A stretch of DNA of 64,000 nucleotides from Oscillospiraceae bacterium (lineage in GTDB: Bacteria > Bacillota > Clostridia > Oscillospirales > Oscillospiraceae). The position numbers were made by a program, and so were the translations under genes. The notes beneath the pieces are model-generated. The model saw nothing but the letters and a program-made list of their open reading frames with translations. It searched no databases and was not told where the DNA came from. The stretch spans positions 1 through 64,000 of the forward strand of contig JAFTVM010000054.1 in the NCBI GenBank assembly GCA_017465745.1. The letters are read 5' to 3'. This document shows positions 42,501 to 57,500 of this stretch, piece after piece; the stretch's first letter is position 1, and each line of letters opens with the position of its first letter.

Positions 42501-45500
42501 CGCCTCCGTCCCTGCCACCTGCTTCCCCACCTCTGCCACCATGGCAAATACCTGGGATATCGACCTGGGTGTCAAGCTGGGCGAAGCCCTGGGCGCGGAA
42601 GCCGCTGCGGAGAATGTCCATGTGGTGCTGGGCCCCGGTCTGAACATGAAGCGCAGCCCCCTGTGCGGCCGCAATTTCGAATATTTCTCCGAGGATCCCT
42701 ATCTGGCAGGCAAAATGGCTGCCGCCTACGTCAAGGGCATCCAGAGCAAGGGTCCCGCAGCCTGCCCCAAGCATTTTGCCGTCAACTCCCAGGAGCTGCG
42801 CAGAATGGCCATGGATTCCGTTCTGGACGAGCGTACTCTGCGGGAGATCTACCTGACCGGCTTTGAGATCGCCGTGAAGGAAGGCCATGCCCAGTCCATC
42901 ATGTCCTCTTACAATATGGTCAACGGCACCTATGCCAATGAGCATCGTCACCTCCTCACTGAAATCCTGAGAGAGGAATGGGGCTTTGACGGCTACCTGG
43001 TCACCGACTGGGGCGCAGACAATGACCACACCGAGGGAGTCCGCAACGGCTGCAACCTGGTGATGCCCGCCCCCGGTCCCAACTGCGCCATCGGTCTGGT
43101 GCAGGATGTGGAAGCCGGAAAGATCACCGAGGCCGAGCTGGATGTCCGTGTGGCCGAGCTGCTGAAGGTAGTATTCGAGCGTACGGAGGCAGTTGCCAAG
43201 GCACCCAAGTCCTTCGACGCAAAAGCCCACCACGCCATCGCCAGGAAGTGCGCCGAGGGTTCCATCGTCCTGCTGGACAACGATGGCATCCTGCCCCTGG
43301 CAGCCGATGCTTCTGTTGCAGTCATCGGTGACTTCGCTGAGACGCCCCGCTACCAGGGCGCCGGTTCGTCCCAGGTCAACCCCACCAAGCTGGACAATTT
43401 CCTGGACTGCGCCAAGGCCGCCGGCCTGAACATCACCGGCTTCGCCAAGGGCTTCTCCCGCACCGATCCTGCTCCCCAGACTGCCCTCATCGAGGAAGCT
43501 GTAAAGCTGGCAGACGGTGCTGAAACTGTGCTGCTGTTCATCGGCCTGGACGAGATCCTGGAATCCGAGGGCATGGACCGGCTTCACATGGAACTGTCCA
43601 AGGGTCAGCAGGCGCTCATGGATGCTGTCGCCAAGGTCAACAAGAACATCATCCTGGTGATCTCCGGCGGTTCTCCCTTTGTCATGCCCGACCGCAGCAT
43701 CTACCGTGCCGCCATCCACGGCTATCTGGGCGGTCAGGCCGGTGCGGGCGCTATGGTGGACGCCATCATCGGCAAGGTCAATCCCTCCGGCAAGCTCAAC
43801 GAGACCTGGCCCCATGTTCTGGCGGATAACCCCTCCTATCCTTACTTCCCCAGCAAGGAGCGCACCGCTGAATACCGGGAGGGCCTGTACATCGGCTACC
43901 GTTACTACGATACCGCAAACGTGCCCGTCCGCTATCCCTTCGGCTACGGCATGAGCTACACCACCTTTGAATATTCCGACATCAAGGCAACGAAGGATGA
44001 GGTCACCTTCACTATCACCAATACCGGAAAGCGCGACGGCGCGGAAGTGGCCCAGGTCTATGTTTCCTGCAAGAATGGCAAGGTTTTCCGTCCCCGCAAG
44101 GAGCTGAAGGGCTTTACCAAGGTCTTCCTGAAAGCAGGGGAGAGGAAGACCGTTACCGTCAAGCTGGACGACAAAGCATTCCGCTATTTCAATGTGGTCA
44201 CCGACAAGTGGGAAGTGGAAACTGCCAACTATGAGATTTCCGTTGCGGCAAATGTCTCCGATGTGAAGCTGACTGCCACCGTCCACATCGACGGCACCGA
44301 TGCCCCCAACCCCTACGCTTCCATGCCCGCCTACGAGTCCGGCAAGATCATGAATATCACCGATGCCGAATTCCGGCAGCTGCTGGGTCATCAGATCCCA
44401 GACGGCAAGTGGGGCGGCGTCCTGACAGAAAATGATGCCATCTGCCAGCTGTACTACGCCAGGAGCTGGCTGGGCCGTGTGATCTACAAGATCCTGACTT
44501 CCCTGAAGGACAAGGCGGAAGCCAAGGGCAAGCCCGACCTGAACATCATGTTCATCTACAACATGCCCTTCCGGGCCATCGGCAAGATGGCAGGCGGTAT
44601 GGTGTCTGACGCCATGGTGGACGATATCCTGCTCATCGTCAACGGGCACTTCTTCCGGGGTGTCGGCCGCGTTATTGTGGACTTCTTCAAGAATCTGAAA
44701 GCCAATAAGGAATTCACCAAGAAACTGGAGGGTTAAGAAATGTTAGAGAAAATCAAATCCTGGGCAGCCAATAATCCGAAGCTGGCCCAGTGGATCCGGG
44801 AGGGCGGTCTGTTCGTCATCGTCAGCAATGTCATCACCGTCTTCAAGTGGGCGCTGCTGAGCTTCCTGCCCGCTGCCTTCGCCTTCATGGGCAGCCAGGA
44901 CTTCGGCTTCCCCGGCATCGACCTGAATCTGTTCGGCATCGAGTTCAAGTGGTACATCATCGGCTACGGTGCGGAGCAGGGCGGTATCGCTTACTTCACA
45001 GCGTATATGATCGCCATGGTGGTGGGTGAAGTCATCAACTTCTTCATCCAGCGCAGCTTCGTCTTCCGCTCCAAGGGCAACATCCTGTACCAGGGGATGT
45101 GGTACCTGCTGGCCTTCTGCCTGATCACCTGCGTGGTCAACTCCATCAACTGCATTTGGGTCGCCGTGGCCGGCATGTTCGTTCCCGGCTGGCTGTACAA
45201 CATCGGCACCACCGTCCTCAACGGCGGCATCTCCATGGTGGTCTTCTTCGTGGTCAACAAGATCGTATTCTCCGACGCACAGCCTGCAAAGAAGTAAGTT
45301 TCCAGAATTTCCACACCCCCCGGTCACCGGGGGGTGTCCCTTTCCGGCGCTCTTGAAGAACGTGCCGAAATATAGTATGATTGGTAAAAAAGGAGGCGCA
45401 TCCCATGAAAAACAGAATCGAGACCACTTCCGCATCCCTGCACATCATGGCGATGGCCTTCATGCTGTGCGACCACCTGTGGGCGACGGTGGTGCCGGGG

Positions 45501-48500
45501 AATGAATGGCTGACCTGCGTGGGTCGGCTGGCGTTCCCGATTTTTGCATTTTTGATCGTGGAAGGATATTTTCATACCAGCGATCTCAAAAAATATGCCC
45601 TCCGGCTGCTGGTATTTGCGGCATTGTCGGAAATCCCCTTCAATCTGGCGGCGGGTGGAAGTGTGCTGTATCCCTTCCATCAGAATGTGCTGTGGACATT
45701 CCTCATCTCCCTGGGGCTGATCCACTGGAATGAAAGCGTGAAGCGGCACGGCAGGGCGGTGCGGATGACGGTTGCTTGCGTGTCCGTGCTCCTGGGTTCT
45801 GTCGCCGGTCTGGTTGCCTTTGCAGACTATCTCCACGGCGGCGTGCTGACGGTGCTGGTGTTCTATTTCTTCCGGGCACGCAATTGGGTCAGCCGATTCT
45901 GCCAGCTGATCGGTCTTGCCTGGATCAATCTGGAGCTGCTGGGCGGCCTGGTTTATGAATTTACAGTGATTACCTTTCCTCAGCAGGGCTTTGCGCTGCT
46001 GGCGCTGATCCCCATCTGGCTGTACCGGGGCAATCCCGGACTGCGCAGCCCGGTGCTGAAATGGATTAATTATCTGTTCTATCCCGTGCATCTGCTGATT
46101 CTGGGTCTGCTGATGCTGCTGTAAAAGGAGTATTATGATGAAGCGTGTCAGTCGTTCGCTGCATTCATACCTAACTGAATATGCGGCGCGGCACCCGGAG
46201 CGCAGGCTCCTGGGGGACTGTGCAGGCTGGCTCACGGCTGCCCAGGTGTGCGCCCGGGTGGAGGCGCGGGCGCGGCAGCTTGGAAGCTGCGGCGGCTTCA
46301 TCGCATTGCGGGCATACCGGACGGCTGCAACCGTTATCGACATCCTGGCATTGCAGGTGCTGGGGGCCGTGGCGGTGCTGACGGATCCCCGGCAGAAATG
46401 CGGCGATTTTCTGGGAGATTCAGATATTCCGGTCTCCGCCGTGATCGATGGGGAAGAACTTCAGGTGTTGAGCGAAGTGAAAACCGAAGCAAAGCCCGAT
46501 CCAAGAGCACCGGGCTTCATCATTTTTACTTCCGGCTCCACGGGGAAGCCCAAGGCGGTGATGCTGAGCCAGTATAATCTGGTCAGCAACCTGCTGGACT
46601 CCCAGCCTCTGGGGGACTACCGGGCAGACGACATCGCCCTGGGGGTTTTGCCCATGGATCACGTGTTCGGGCTGGTGCTGCTGGCGGGTATCTGCGTCCT
46701 GGGCTACGGGTTGTACCTGCCGGCGGAGAAAGATATTCCAAGCATTCTCTCTGCCATCGAATCTGAAAAAATCACCCGCATGAACGGCGTGCCCAGCCTG
46801 TACATGGCTATGGCGGAGCAGCGGGACGGGTACGATCTGTCCTCCCTGCGCGTGGGGTTCATCGGCGGCGGTCCCTGGACGCCGGAGCAGTTTGGACGCA
46901 TGGAAGATCGCCTGGATATGACCCTGATTCCCGTCTACGGCATGAGCGAATTCATCGGCATCGCCTGCGCGGATTTTCATTCGCCCCGGGAAGTGCGGGC
47001 GAAGGGCGGCGCGCCTTTCTATTCCATGAATGTTGGAAAGATCCTGCTGCCGGACGGCACGGAAGCAGGGCCGGGACAGATCGGTGAGGTCTGCGTGGAC
47101 GGTCCTGCCCGGATGGTGGGCTATTTCGGCGACGATGCGCCCCGGGAGCCGCTGCTGCATACCGGGGATCTGGGTTATCTGGATGAGAACGGATATCTCC
47201 GCCTGACGGGGCGGAAGAAGGACATCATCATCCGAAACGGTGTTAACCTGTCTCCCCGTCGCATTGAGGAAGCGCTCCTGGCCATCCCCGGCGTGACGGA
47301 AGCGGCGGTGGTCGGACTTCCCGATGAGCGGACAGGGGAGCGGCCCTGGGCGATGGTGGTCTGTGACCGCAATATCGATTTTTCGGCGGAACTGATAAGC
47401 CGTCTTCACAAAAATGAGATCCCGGCGGGCATTTATATCGTGGGAGCCCTGCCCAAAACCGCGTCCGGGAAGCAGGACAAGCAGAAGATCCGGGAGGTGC
47501 TGGAAACATGGAAAGCGTAATTTTACAGTCCCCGCTGGCGCTGATCCTCTACGGGACCGCCCTTTTCCTGAACCTTTTTGATCGGTATTACAAAATGACC
47601 CGGGGCATCATGACCTTGATCGCCACTGCTGTCTGCGTCGCCGCCACGGCTTATGCCCTGGTCATGGGGGCGTCCATGTTCGAGTGCGCGGTGGTGCTGC
47701 TGTGCTTCCTGCTGCTGAATATGGGGGTGCGGGAATGAACTTCAACTCCCTGGCGTTTCTGATTTTTCTGCCCGTGGTGGTGGGCGTTTATTGGCTGCTG
47801 CCCTTCCGGGGGCGGAAATACTGGCTCCTGGCGGCGTCCTACTTCTTCTATATGTACTGGAACCCCATGCTCATCATCCTGCTGCTGTTTTCCACGGCGG
47901 TGGACTATCTCTGCAGCCTGGGGATGGATCAATACCGGGACAACCGGAACCTTCGGAAAACCCTGCTCCTGGTCAGCATCTGCATGAATCTGGGGCTTCT
48001 GTTTTCCTTCAAGTATCTGGACTTTTTTGGGGAGACGGTGAACGATCTTTGCGCTATGCTCTGCATTCCTTATCGGGTGCCGGCGCTGAATCTGATCCTG
48101 CCGGTGGGAATCTCCTTCTATACGTTTCAGACCATGAGCTATACCATCGACGTCTACCGGGGACACATCCCCGCAGAGAAGGATCCTGTTTCCTTTGCGC
48201 TCTATGTCACCTATTTCCCTCAGCTCGTGGCGGGTCCCATCGAAAATGCCCGTGACTTGCTTCCGCAGCTGAAGAAAGAGCATTTCCTCAATTGGGACGA
48301 TATCAGCGCCGGGATCCGGCTGCTGCTGTGCGGCTTCTTCCGCAAATGCGTGGTGGCTGATTTCGTGGGCATTTATGTCAATGCGGTCTTTGCGAGGCTG
48401 GATACGGCCAACGCCTTTGCCATTTTCTGCGCCGGCGCACTGTTTTGCATCCAGATGTACTGCGATTTTGCCGGCTATTCCGAGATCGCAGCGGGTTCTG

Positions 48501-51500
48501 CCCGGCTTATGGGCGTACGGCTGATGTGCAATTTCAACCGTCCCTACCTGTCCCAGAGCTACACGGAATTCTTCCGCCGGTGGCACATCAGCCTGAACCG
48601 GTGGTTCACCAGTTATGTTTACATCCCCCTTGGCGGCAGCCGCAGGGGAAAGGGGCGGAAGCTCCTTAACATGGTCATCGTCTTCGCGCTGTGCGGACTG
48701 TGGCACGGCGCCCGGTGGACCTATGTGCTATGGGGACTTTACGCTGCCTTCTGGCTGTGTGTGGAGAGCCTGCTGGACCTTAACCGCCGTTTCGGGGAGC
48801 AGTGGGACAATCCCCTGGGGCGCCTTGCCCGCAGGAGCATCATGTTTCTGATCTTCGTCCCGGCAGCGCTGCTGTTCCGGGCGGACAGCCTGCAGCAACT
48901 GGTTGTTATATTCCCCCGGCTCATCACCGAGATCGGCTTCAGCGGCAATTATTTCCATGCAGCCTTTGAAACCATGGACCTGGATGCGTTGAGCCTGGCG
49001 CAATTGATCCTGTGTCTGGTTGCCATGGCGCGGATCTATGATTGGGGACTCTATGACCTGCCCGGTGCCGGAACCGCCCACGCATCCGCCCAAAGGCTTT
49101 CGTCGGCGGTGTATATGGTGGTTCTGATCGCCCTGTGCTGGCTGGCGCTGCTGGCGACCCAGGACGCAGCATCTTTTGCATACTTTCAATTCTAATGGAG
49201 AGGAGGAGCGGCATGAAACGAATTCTATACGTCATTCTGGTGCTGCTGCTCCTTTGCGGCTGCGCCGAAAGTGATAACGATGCTGTCCAGATCAGCATTC
49301 TGGAAGCCGATGGATTCACTGTGGAAAACAACGGTCAGTGGGTGCGTCCCGGGGAAGATGCGGTGTTCCGTCTTGCGATGGAACCCGGTCTGACAGTGGC
49401 GGGTACCGATCATCCCGGCGGCCACAGCCTTCGCATGGACGGCGGCATTCTGGAACTGACTTTGAAAGCGGCCACCTATCCCGCCCGTATCCGGCTGCAA
49501 CTGACGGATCGCTTCACCACTGTCACCTATTCCCCCAACGGCGGAGACGGGCAGGAGACCACCCTGGTCTACGATCTGACCCATCACGCCCGGCCTAATA
49601 CAGAGATCGATCTGTTTTCCAGGGAAGGCCATACCCTGGAAAGCTGGAACACTGCCCCTGACGGCAGCGGCATCCGTGTGGGTCTGGGCAGCCGGGTGGC
49701 AGGAGGGGAGACCCTCTACGCCCAGTGGGAAAAATGGAGTGACATCTCCGATTTTACATACACCGCAGGTGTTGATATTACCATCACCGGCTACCACGGC
49801 GCCGGCGACACCATTGTGATCCCGGCGCTCATCGACGGTAAAAATGTGGCTGCCATCGGCTACGATGCCTTTCAGAATGTCCGGGCAAAGGGGCTGATCC
49901 TGCCCGTGACCATGAAGCATGTTGCGCAGGGTGCATTCCGGAACTGTGCCTTCGAATCGGTGACGCTCTTCGACAGCATCGAGAACATCAGTGACGACAG
50001 CTTCCGCAACTGCCCGAATCTGAAAACGGTGCAGATCAACGCTGCACAGCCGCCTTTCGGCTACGGCTGGCGGAAGGAAAGCTGCTATGCCGACAAGATC
50101 GAGTTGCTCGTGGCAGCGGCGGGGCAGAAGAAACTGGTCTGTTACGGCGGCTGCGCCATGTGGTACAATCTGGACGGGGCGCAGATGCAGGCGGCCTTCA
50201 GTGATTTTGCCGTCATCAATCTGGGTCTCAACGGCGTGGTGAATTCTGCCATCCAGATGCAGATCATGGGGGCGTTTTTGGAAGAGGGGGACATCCTATT
50301 CCACACCCCGGAGCTTACCAGCAGCCCCCAGATGATGCGTTCTGTCACCATGGACGCCGACGATGACAAGCTCTGGTGCGGACTGGAAAATAATTACGAT
50401 CTGGTGCGCCTGGTGGAATTCGGCACTGTGCCGGGACTGCTGGACAGCTTCTGTGATTACCTGCAGAAAAAGGACGGCGTGTCCGATCATTCCGAAATCT
50501 ACACCGACAGTCTGGGGCGGTCTTATCTGGATACCTGGGGCTGTATCCCCTTTGAGCGGACTGAGACCCATGAGATGCTGTCGGACAAGGTGGAACTGGA
50601 TCCTGAGAGCCTGAATTCCTTGGAAGAACTGGGGCAGTCTTATGGAGCGATCGCCGCGAAGGGGGTTCGCATCTATGTGGGCTATGCCTGCGTGAATCTG
50701 GATGCGCTGCCGGAAGCGCAGCGCAGCAATGCCGCGCTGGTGGATCAGCTGTTCCGGGAAGCAGTTCATGGCGCTGTGGTGATCTCCGATCTGGATGATT
50801 ACCTGTACCGCAACGATGATTTTTATGATACCAATTACCATCTGCGAAGCGATGCGGCTGCCCGGAATACTGCGCTCTGGATCCGGGATCTGCGGGAGGA
50901 AATGGAGGCGGACGCATGAAGAAAACTGCAAAGCTTTTCATTGCGCTGCTCCTGCTGCTGGCGATCCCGGTGTCCCTGCTGACGGCGGGGGCGCTGCTGC
51001 CGGACTTTTATGGGGACACCTATTATGCGGTCCTCTCCCGGATGTATGAGCGTCTGGAAACCGCCGGGAAACCCAAGATCATCGTGGTGGGCGGCAGCAA
51101 TGTTGCATTCGGTCTGGACGGGGCGCTGCTGGAGGCGCTGATGGCGCAGCAGGGCTATGACTACACGGTCTGCCCTTTCGGCCTGTATGCTGCCGTGGGG
51201 ACAAGCGCCATGCTGGATCTGAGCCGGGATTGTCTGAATGCGGGGGATATTGTGGTTCTGGCGGTGGAGCCCACCTCCGAGACCATGTCTGCCTATTTTG
51301 GCGCGGAGGCGTTCTGGAAATGTGCGGAAGGCGACGCGTCCCTGATCGCGAAGCTCAGCCGGGAGAAGCAGGCAGCACTGGCAGGGAATTATATTCCCCA
51401 TGTGCAGCAGCGCTATCAGATCCTGACATCCGGTGATTATCCCATTGCCCAGGGGGTGTACGCCGCATCCTCCTTCGACGGGCGGTGCGATATGATTTTC

Positions 51501-54500
51501 GACCGCCCGGGCAATGCCATGGCGGTGGGCTATGATACAGCGTCTCCCGTTGATCTTGCATCCGTGCAGATCGGGGCAGATTTTGCAGATCAGGTCAATG
51601 AATTCTGCGCCCTGGCGCAGCGAAAGGGTGCGTCGGTGGTCATGAGCTTCAGCCCTGTAAACCGGGCTGGCCTGACGGACGGATCGGAGAAAGCGGTATC
51701 CGCATTCTTTACTGCCTGCAACACTGCCTTTGACTGCCCTATGATCTCCGATCCAAACCGCTATATTCTGGACAGAGGATGGTTTTACGATTCCAATTTC
51801 CATCTGAATTCTGCCGGTGCGCAGCTGCGAACCTGCCTGTTGGCAGAAGATCTGCTGGCGTGGCTTGGCTGTTACCGGGAGATCGGTTTTGAGGTGCCCG
51901 CAATGCCCGCATCCATTGCCCAGGTACAGGATCATGACGCCAATGAAGATTATTTTACATTCGCCCCTGTGGACGGTGGCTGGCTGATCGCCGGACTGAC
52001 GGAAAGGGGATTGGAGCAGATACAGCTTCAGGTGCCTGCTGCCCACCAGGGGAAGCCGGTTATTGGCTTTACCTCTGATGCGCTGCATGATGCGGATGTG
52101 CTGGCGGAACTTCGTCTGCCGGAGACCATTGAAAGCCTGCCTGATGGTCTGTTCCGGGATGCTGGAAATCTGACACGGCTGGTATTGGAGCATACCGGGT
52201 CTGTCTGTTCTGTTGGGGAAGATGTATTCCGTGATGCTGACCAGATCCGGATTTATGTACCCGCTTCCGTATATCCCATGTATCGGGACGGCTACGGCTG
52301 CGAGACCAACCTCTGGGAGCCATATTTGGACAGAATTCACCCCCTGGACTAAAAAGAGCAGCTTTGCAATTGCAGCATGATGGGGGAAAGAGGAATGATG
52401 CAAGAAGCCAACCTTAGAGGAGAATGCGTCCGGCTCTTCCATCTTCCCATTGAAAACAGGTAATAACGCGAAATGCCGCCCGGGGTTCAGTTCCAGGGCG
52501 GCATTCAACATGATTTACTTGTCTGCTGAAGCCAGCGGCGGGCATCCAGCATGTCCTGATCATCAGGAGAAACCTGCAGCACATAATTGACCTTGCCCAG
52601 CAGCTGCATCCGGTAGGTGCTTTCCAGGATCTCCAGACCGGATTTCCGGAGGTGCTCCGAAACACCGAACTTTCTACAGTAATACAGCTCCTGCCGCAGC
52701 CTGCGGCGGTAGCTTGCCGGGATGCTCAGCTTCTCGTTGACCACGATGCCGGTGACGGACTGCTGCTGTCCGCTTCTTTGGATCCGGGTCTTCTGTTCAT
52801 TCAGCAGGAATCCCATGTTCCGCAGCTCCTGACGGACAAAGCGGATGACTTCATACGGATCAAAGTCGCCGGAGAAGGTCAGATCATCGCAGTACCGGGT
52901 GTAGGCAATGTTTCGTTCCCGGCACCATTGGCCGACCAACTCGTCAAACTCATACATGATGATATTCGTAATGGCGGGGGAACTGGGCGCGCCCTGGGGG
53001 AGGGCATCCCTGTGATAGCACAGCATGGTGAGCAAAATGCGAAGAGGCTCCGCGTAGATCTCAGCCGGGAACACTTTATCCTTGACGGTAGAGTAGCGGA
53101 TACTGTCAAAGAAATGGAGAATATCCAGCTTCAGCACGATGGGCTTGCCCACATGGGGCTTGGCATTTCGCACCGTGGAACTGCCAAAGCGGTAAGCCTT
53201 GGCATGGCGGGAAACAGGCATGTGGATCAGAAGAACTTCCGCGATCTGCTTCTGAATGGATTTCAGCACCGCATCCGGGATGGATAGGGTGCGGTAACCG
53301 CCGCTTTTCTTGGGGAGCTTGGCATTGCGATAATGCTTCCCCAGGTTATTGCTGACAGCGTAAAGCGTTTGAGCCCGGATGCCAAGATCCTGCTCAAGGG
53401 AGGAAAGCTCCCTGTATACGATCATGAAACTTCCCTCCCTCTCACAATCCGGAACAATACAATGATGTATGGCGAAGTGTGCAGGGGTATTCTCCAGCAC
53501 ACAGCGTGTGCGGTAATACCGCAAGCAGTTCGTCTGAGCGCAAGCGAATACGATGGCCAGGTGCTTCCCGGCAGCGACTCGCTGCCGGTGCCAGAGGTCT
53601 GACAAAAGCTATTGTTCCATGACGATTATAACGCAACAGACGGGGAACTTCAAGGTTTACAATTCCCATTCCAAAAGTTACAATAGGAACAGAAAGCGTA
53701 CAAGGAGAATTACGATGATCAATAAACTGGGGTTCGGATTCCTACGCCTGCCGAATCGGGGCGACGAACTGGACTGGGAAACCATCAATGATATGGTGGA
53801 TGCCTTCATGGAGGGCGGCAGGAGCTTTTTTGACACCTGCTACACCTACCTGGACGGCATGAGCGAAATGGCGATCCGCAGATGCGTGGCGGAAAGAAAG
53901 CCCCGGAAGAGCTTTCAGCTCTGCGAAAAACTGCCCGGGTACATGTTCAAGAGCCACGATGATTGCCGAAAATACTTTGAGGTGGAGCTGGCGCGGTGCG
54001 GCGTTGAATGGTTCGATATTCTGATGCTCCATTGGCTCAACGACCAGAACTACGCCATCGCGGAAAAACACGACGAGTTCCGGTTCCTCCGGGAGAAGAA
54101 AGCCCAGGGGCTTGCCAAGCGGATCGGGTTTTCCTATCACGGAAATGCGGCACTGTTGGACCAGATTCTGACCGCCCATCCCGAGGTGGATGTGGTGCTG
54201 ATGCAGCTGAACTACCTGGACTGGGACAGCGAGGGCATCCAGTCCCGGAAGTGCTATGAAACCTGCGTCAGGCACGGAAAAAAGGTCATCGTCATGGAGC
54301 CGGTGAAGGGCGGAACGCTGGCGAGTTTACCGCCGGAGGCAGAGGAGAAGCTTCGCGACTGTCATCCTGACTGGACACCTGCTGATTGGGCGCTGCGGTT
54401 TGCGCAGAGCCTTCCGGAAGTGGAGATCTGTCTCAGCGGTATGGGAACGGTTTCCCAGGTGGAAGCCAATATTCGTCCCTTTAAGCCGCTGACGGCGGCA

Positions 54501-57500
54501 GAAACCGCTCTCCTGATGGAGGTGCGGGACATCATCGAACGCAAAACTGCCATCGCCTGTACCGGCTGTAGGTATTGCGTGCCCCATTGTCCGAAGCGGA
54601 TCCCGATTTCTCAGTACATCCGTATGTACAATGAGCTGTACCGTTATCCGGGAGACGACTGGAAGATCCTTCCCGGCTACAACCAGACGGCAAAAGCCTC
54701 CGATTGCATCGGCTGCCGCAGCTGTGAGAAGCATTGTCCGCAAGGGCTGAAAATTGCAGAGCATATGAAGAATATTGCGCAGCGGTTCGAAAACAACACA
54801 TAAATGCAGAATGGGAGAGGCCAGGCCTCTCCCGTGTTTATTTCTGATAAATATTTCCCGACATAATCAGATAGGATAGCTCGGTCAGTTCCTGCTGGTC
54901 GGGCTTTTTGTGCTCTCTGATATACTTTTGCGTCAGGCTGGACAGCCCAGCTGCCATGTACTGGGCGGCGTATTCCTGGGTTTTCTGATCCAGTCCCACA
55001 AAACCAGGGCGGCAGGAGGACATGGACTGGTAGATCATGGTGTACAAGACCTCACACAAATTGTTCTCGATCAGCATCGTCAGCTTTTCGTAGTTGGAGA
55101 CCACATATTGGCTGAACCGCTGGCAGCTTTCCATCAGACTGATGGGGGAGTCGTCCCCGTCGTCGGGCTTGGTGTCATTGATCAGCTCCAGCTGATAGAG
55201 CAGAATATTCTCCTTCGTGCCGAACAGAGAATAGAACGTCTGACGGGACACGCCGGAGCGGCTGCACAACTCACTGACGGATATGTCCTTGAATTCTTTT
55301 TCTCTCAGCAGCTCATTCAACGTATCCAGAAGCAGTTTCTGCGATGTGAGCGCTGTGGGATTCTTTCCCTGGTACATTGACAAACCCTCCCAAATGTCTA
55401 AGTTTCCGTGGAAACATTGACACTGTCAAACTGTGTGCTTATAATAGCAGCAAACCCTGACACTGTCAAGAAAGGACAAGAACACATGAAAGCTTTATTT
55501 GTAAACGGCAGTCCCCGCGAGAACTGGACAACGGCGCAGATGCTGGAGAAAGCCATGCAGGGCGCTGCGGACGCAGGCGCAGAGGTAGAAATGGTTCACC
55601 TCTACGACGACGCCTTCAAGGGCTGCGTCAGCTGCTTCGCCTGTAAGGTCAAGAATTCCAAGACCAACGGCCTGTGTGCCTACCGTGACGCGTTGACACC
55701 CATTCTCGAAAAGGCGCTGGCGGCGGACGTTCTCGTCATCGGAAGCCCCATCTATTTCAGCCACCCCACCGGCCCGGTGCGTTCCTTCATGGAACGGCTG
55801 ATGTTCCCGGTGCTGACCTACAATGCAAAGGTCGACCCGGAAACCGGTGCCGTGAAGAGCACCATTCTGGACAGGAAGATTGCCTGCGGTATGATCTACA
55901 CCATGGGCTGCCCCGAAGAGATGATCGCGTATTGTCACTATCCTGAGATGTTCGCGGAAACCGACAAGTTCCTGAATATGCTCTTTGGCTACGGTGAGAC
56001 CGTCTACACTCACAACGCCTACCAGTTTGATGACTATTCCAAGTACGATGTTGCTGACTACGTGGAGCCTTTCCGTGCGAAGTACAGAGAAGAACAGTAT
56101 CCGAAAGATCTGGAAAGCGCCTATGAGCTGGGCCAGCGGCTGGTGCAGAAGGCGAAGGAAGAATAACCGATACATAGAAGAAGCCCCGGAATTGACCAAT
56201 TCCGGGGCTTCTTCTATCATCAGGGATTCCCGGTGCCCTAAAGCTGCATGAAAACAGATTCGATGCGGAAAAATACTTGCAATACGGACAGAATACCTTT
56301 ATGATAACCAGGAACAATACAAACTGATTGAGGGATTTTCATGATCAAAGCTGAAAAACTTACCTTTGGATTTACCAGCACGCCGCTGTTTCAGAACATT
56401 TCCTTCTCGCTGGGGGAGAACTGCCACTGCGCCATGATCGGCAGCAACGGCACCGGAAAGACCACCCTGATGAATCTGATCCGGGAGCCGGGAAAATATA
56501 TCTTTGACGGAAAGCTGACCCTGGACGGTGCGGGCCGCATCGGCTATGTCAGCCAGTTTGCCATCCGCGAGGGCGACCAGTCCATGACCGTCTATGACTA
56601 CCTGTGCCAGGATTTCCTGGCGCTGGAGCAGGCCATCGGCGACGTTTGCATGGAGATGGAAGACACTGCTGATATGGATGCCGTGATGGCGCGCTATCAG
56701 CAGCTTCTGGATGAAAGCGACGCCATGGACGCCGACAACTATGAGGTCAACATCCGCCGTCAGCTGAAGCTGGCGGAGCTGGAAAGCAAGGATACGCTGC
56801 CCCTGGAAGCTCTGAGCGGCGGCGAGCTGAAGCTGGTACAGGTCATCCGCCAGATGCTGTGCCGTCCGGGTCTGCTCATCATGGACGAGCCGGATGTGTT
56901 CCTGGACTTTGAGAATCTGAACGGCCTGCGGGACCTCATCAATGCCTATAAGGGCACCCTGCTGGTGGTCACCCACAGCCGCTATCTGCTGGCCCACTGC
57001 TTCGACCGAATCTGGCATCTGGAAAACGGCGATCTGCAGGAGTTCGAGGGCAGTTTCACCCAGTACAGCCACGCCCGCCTGCAGAAGAAGATCGATCTGC
57101 AGCTGGCCTCCATCGCCGATGAGGCGGAGATCCAGCGGATCAATGAGCTGGTTGAGCAGCTGCGGGACGCTGCGGAAGAAAAAGTGGACCCCCGGCGCGG
57201 CAGAGCCCTCCGGAGTAAGGTCAGCTATCTGAACCGGCTGGTGAGCCGCCAGATCAAGGCTCCCTTCGTGGAGATCCGCCAGCCTGACATCAAGCTGCCC
57301 GAGGTGGACGAGAGCGATGAAGCGGCGCAGCTGCTGCGGCTGGATGATTATTCCCTGGCTTTCGATGAAACCCTCTTGGAGGGTGTCTCCTTTGCGGTGC
57401 ATTCCGGCGAAAAGGTGGCGCTGGTGGGCGCCAACGGCACCGGCAAGACCTCCATGCTGCGAGGAATCTGGAAGAATCAGAATCCTTCCATCCATTTTTC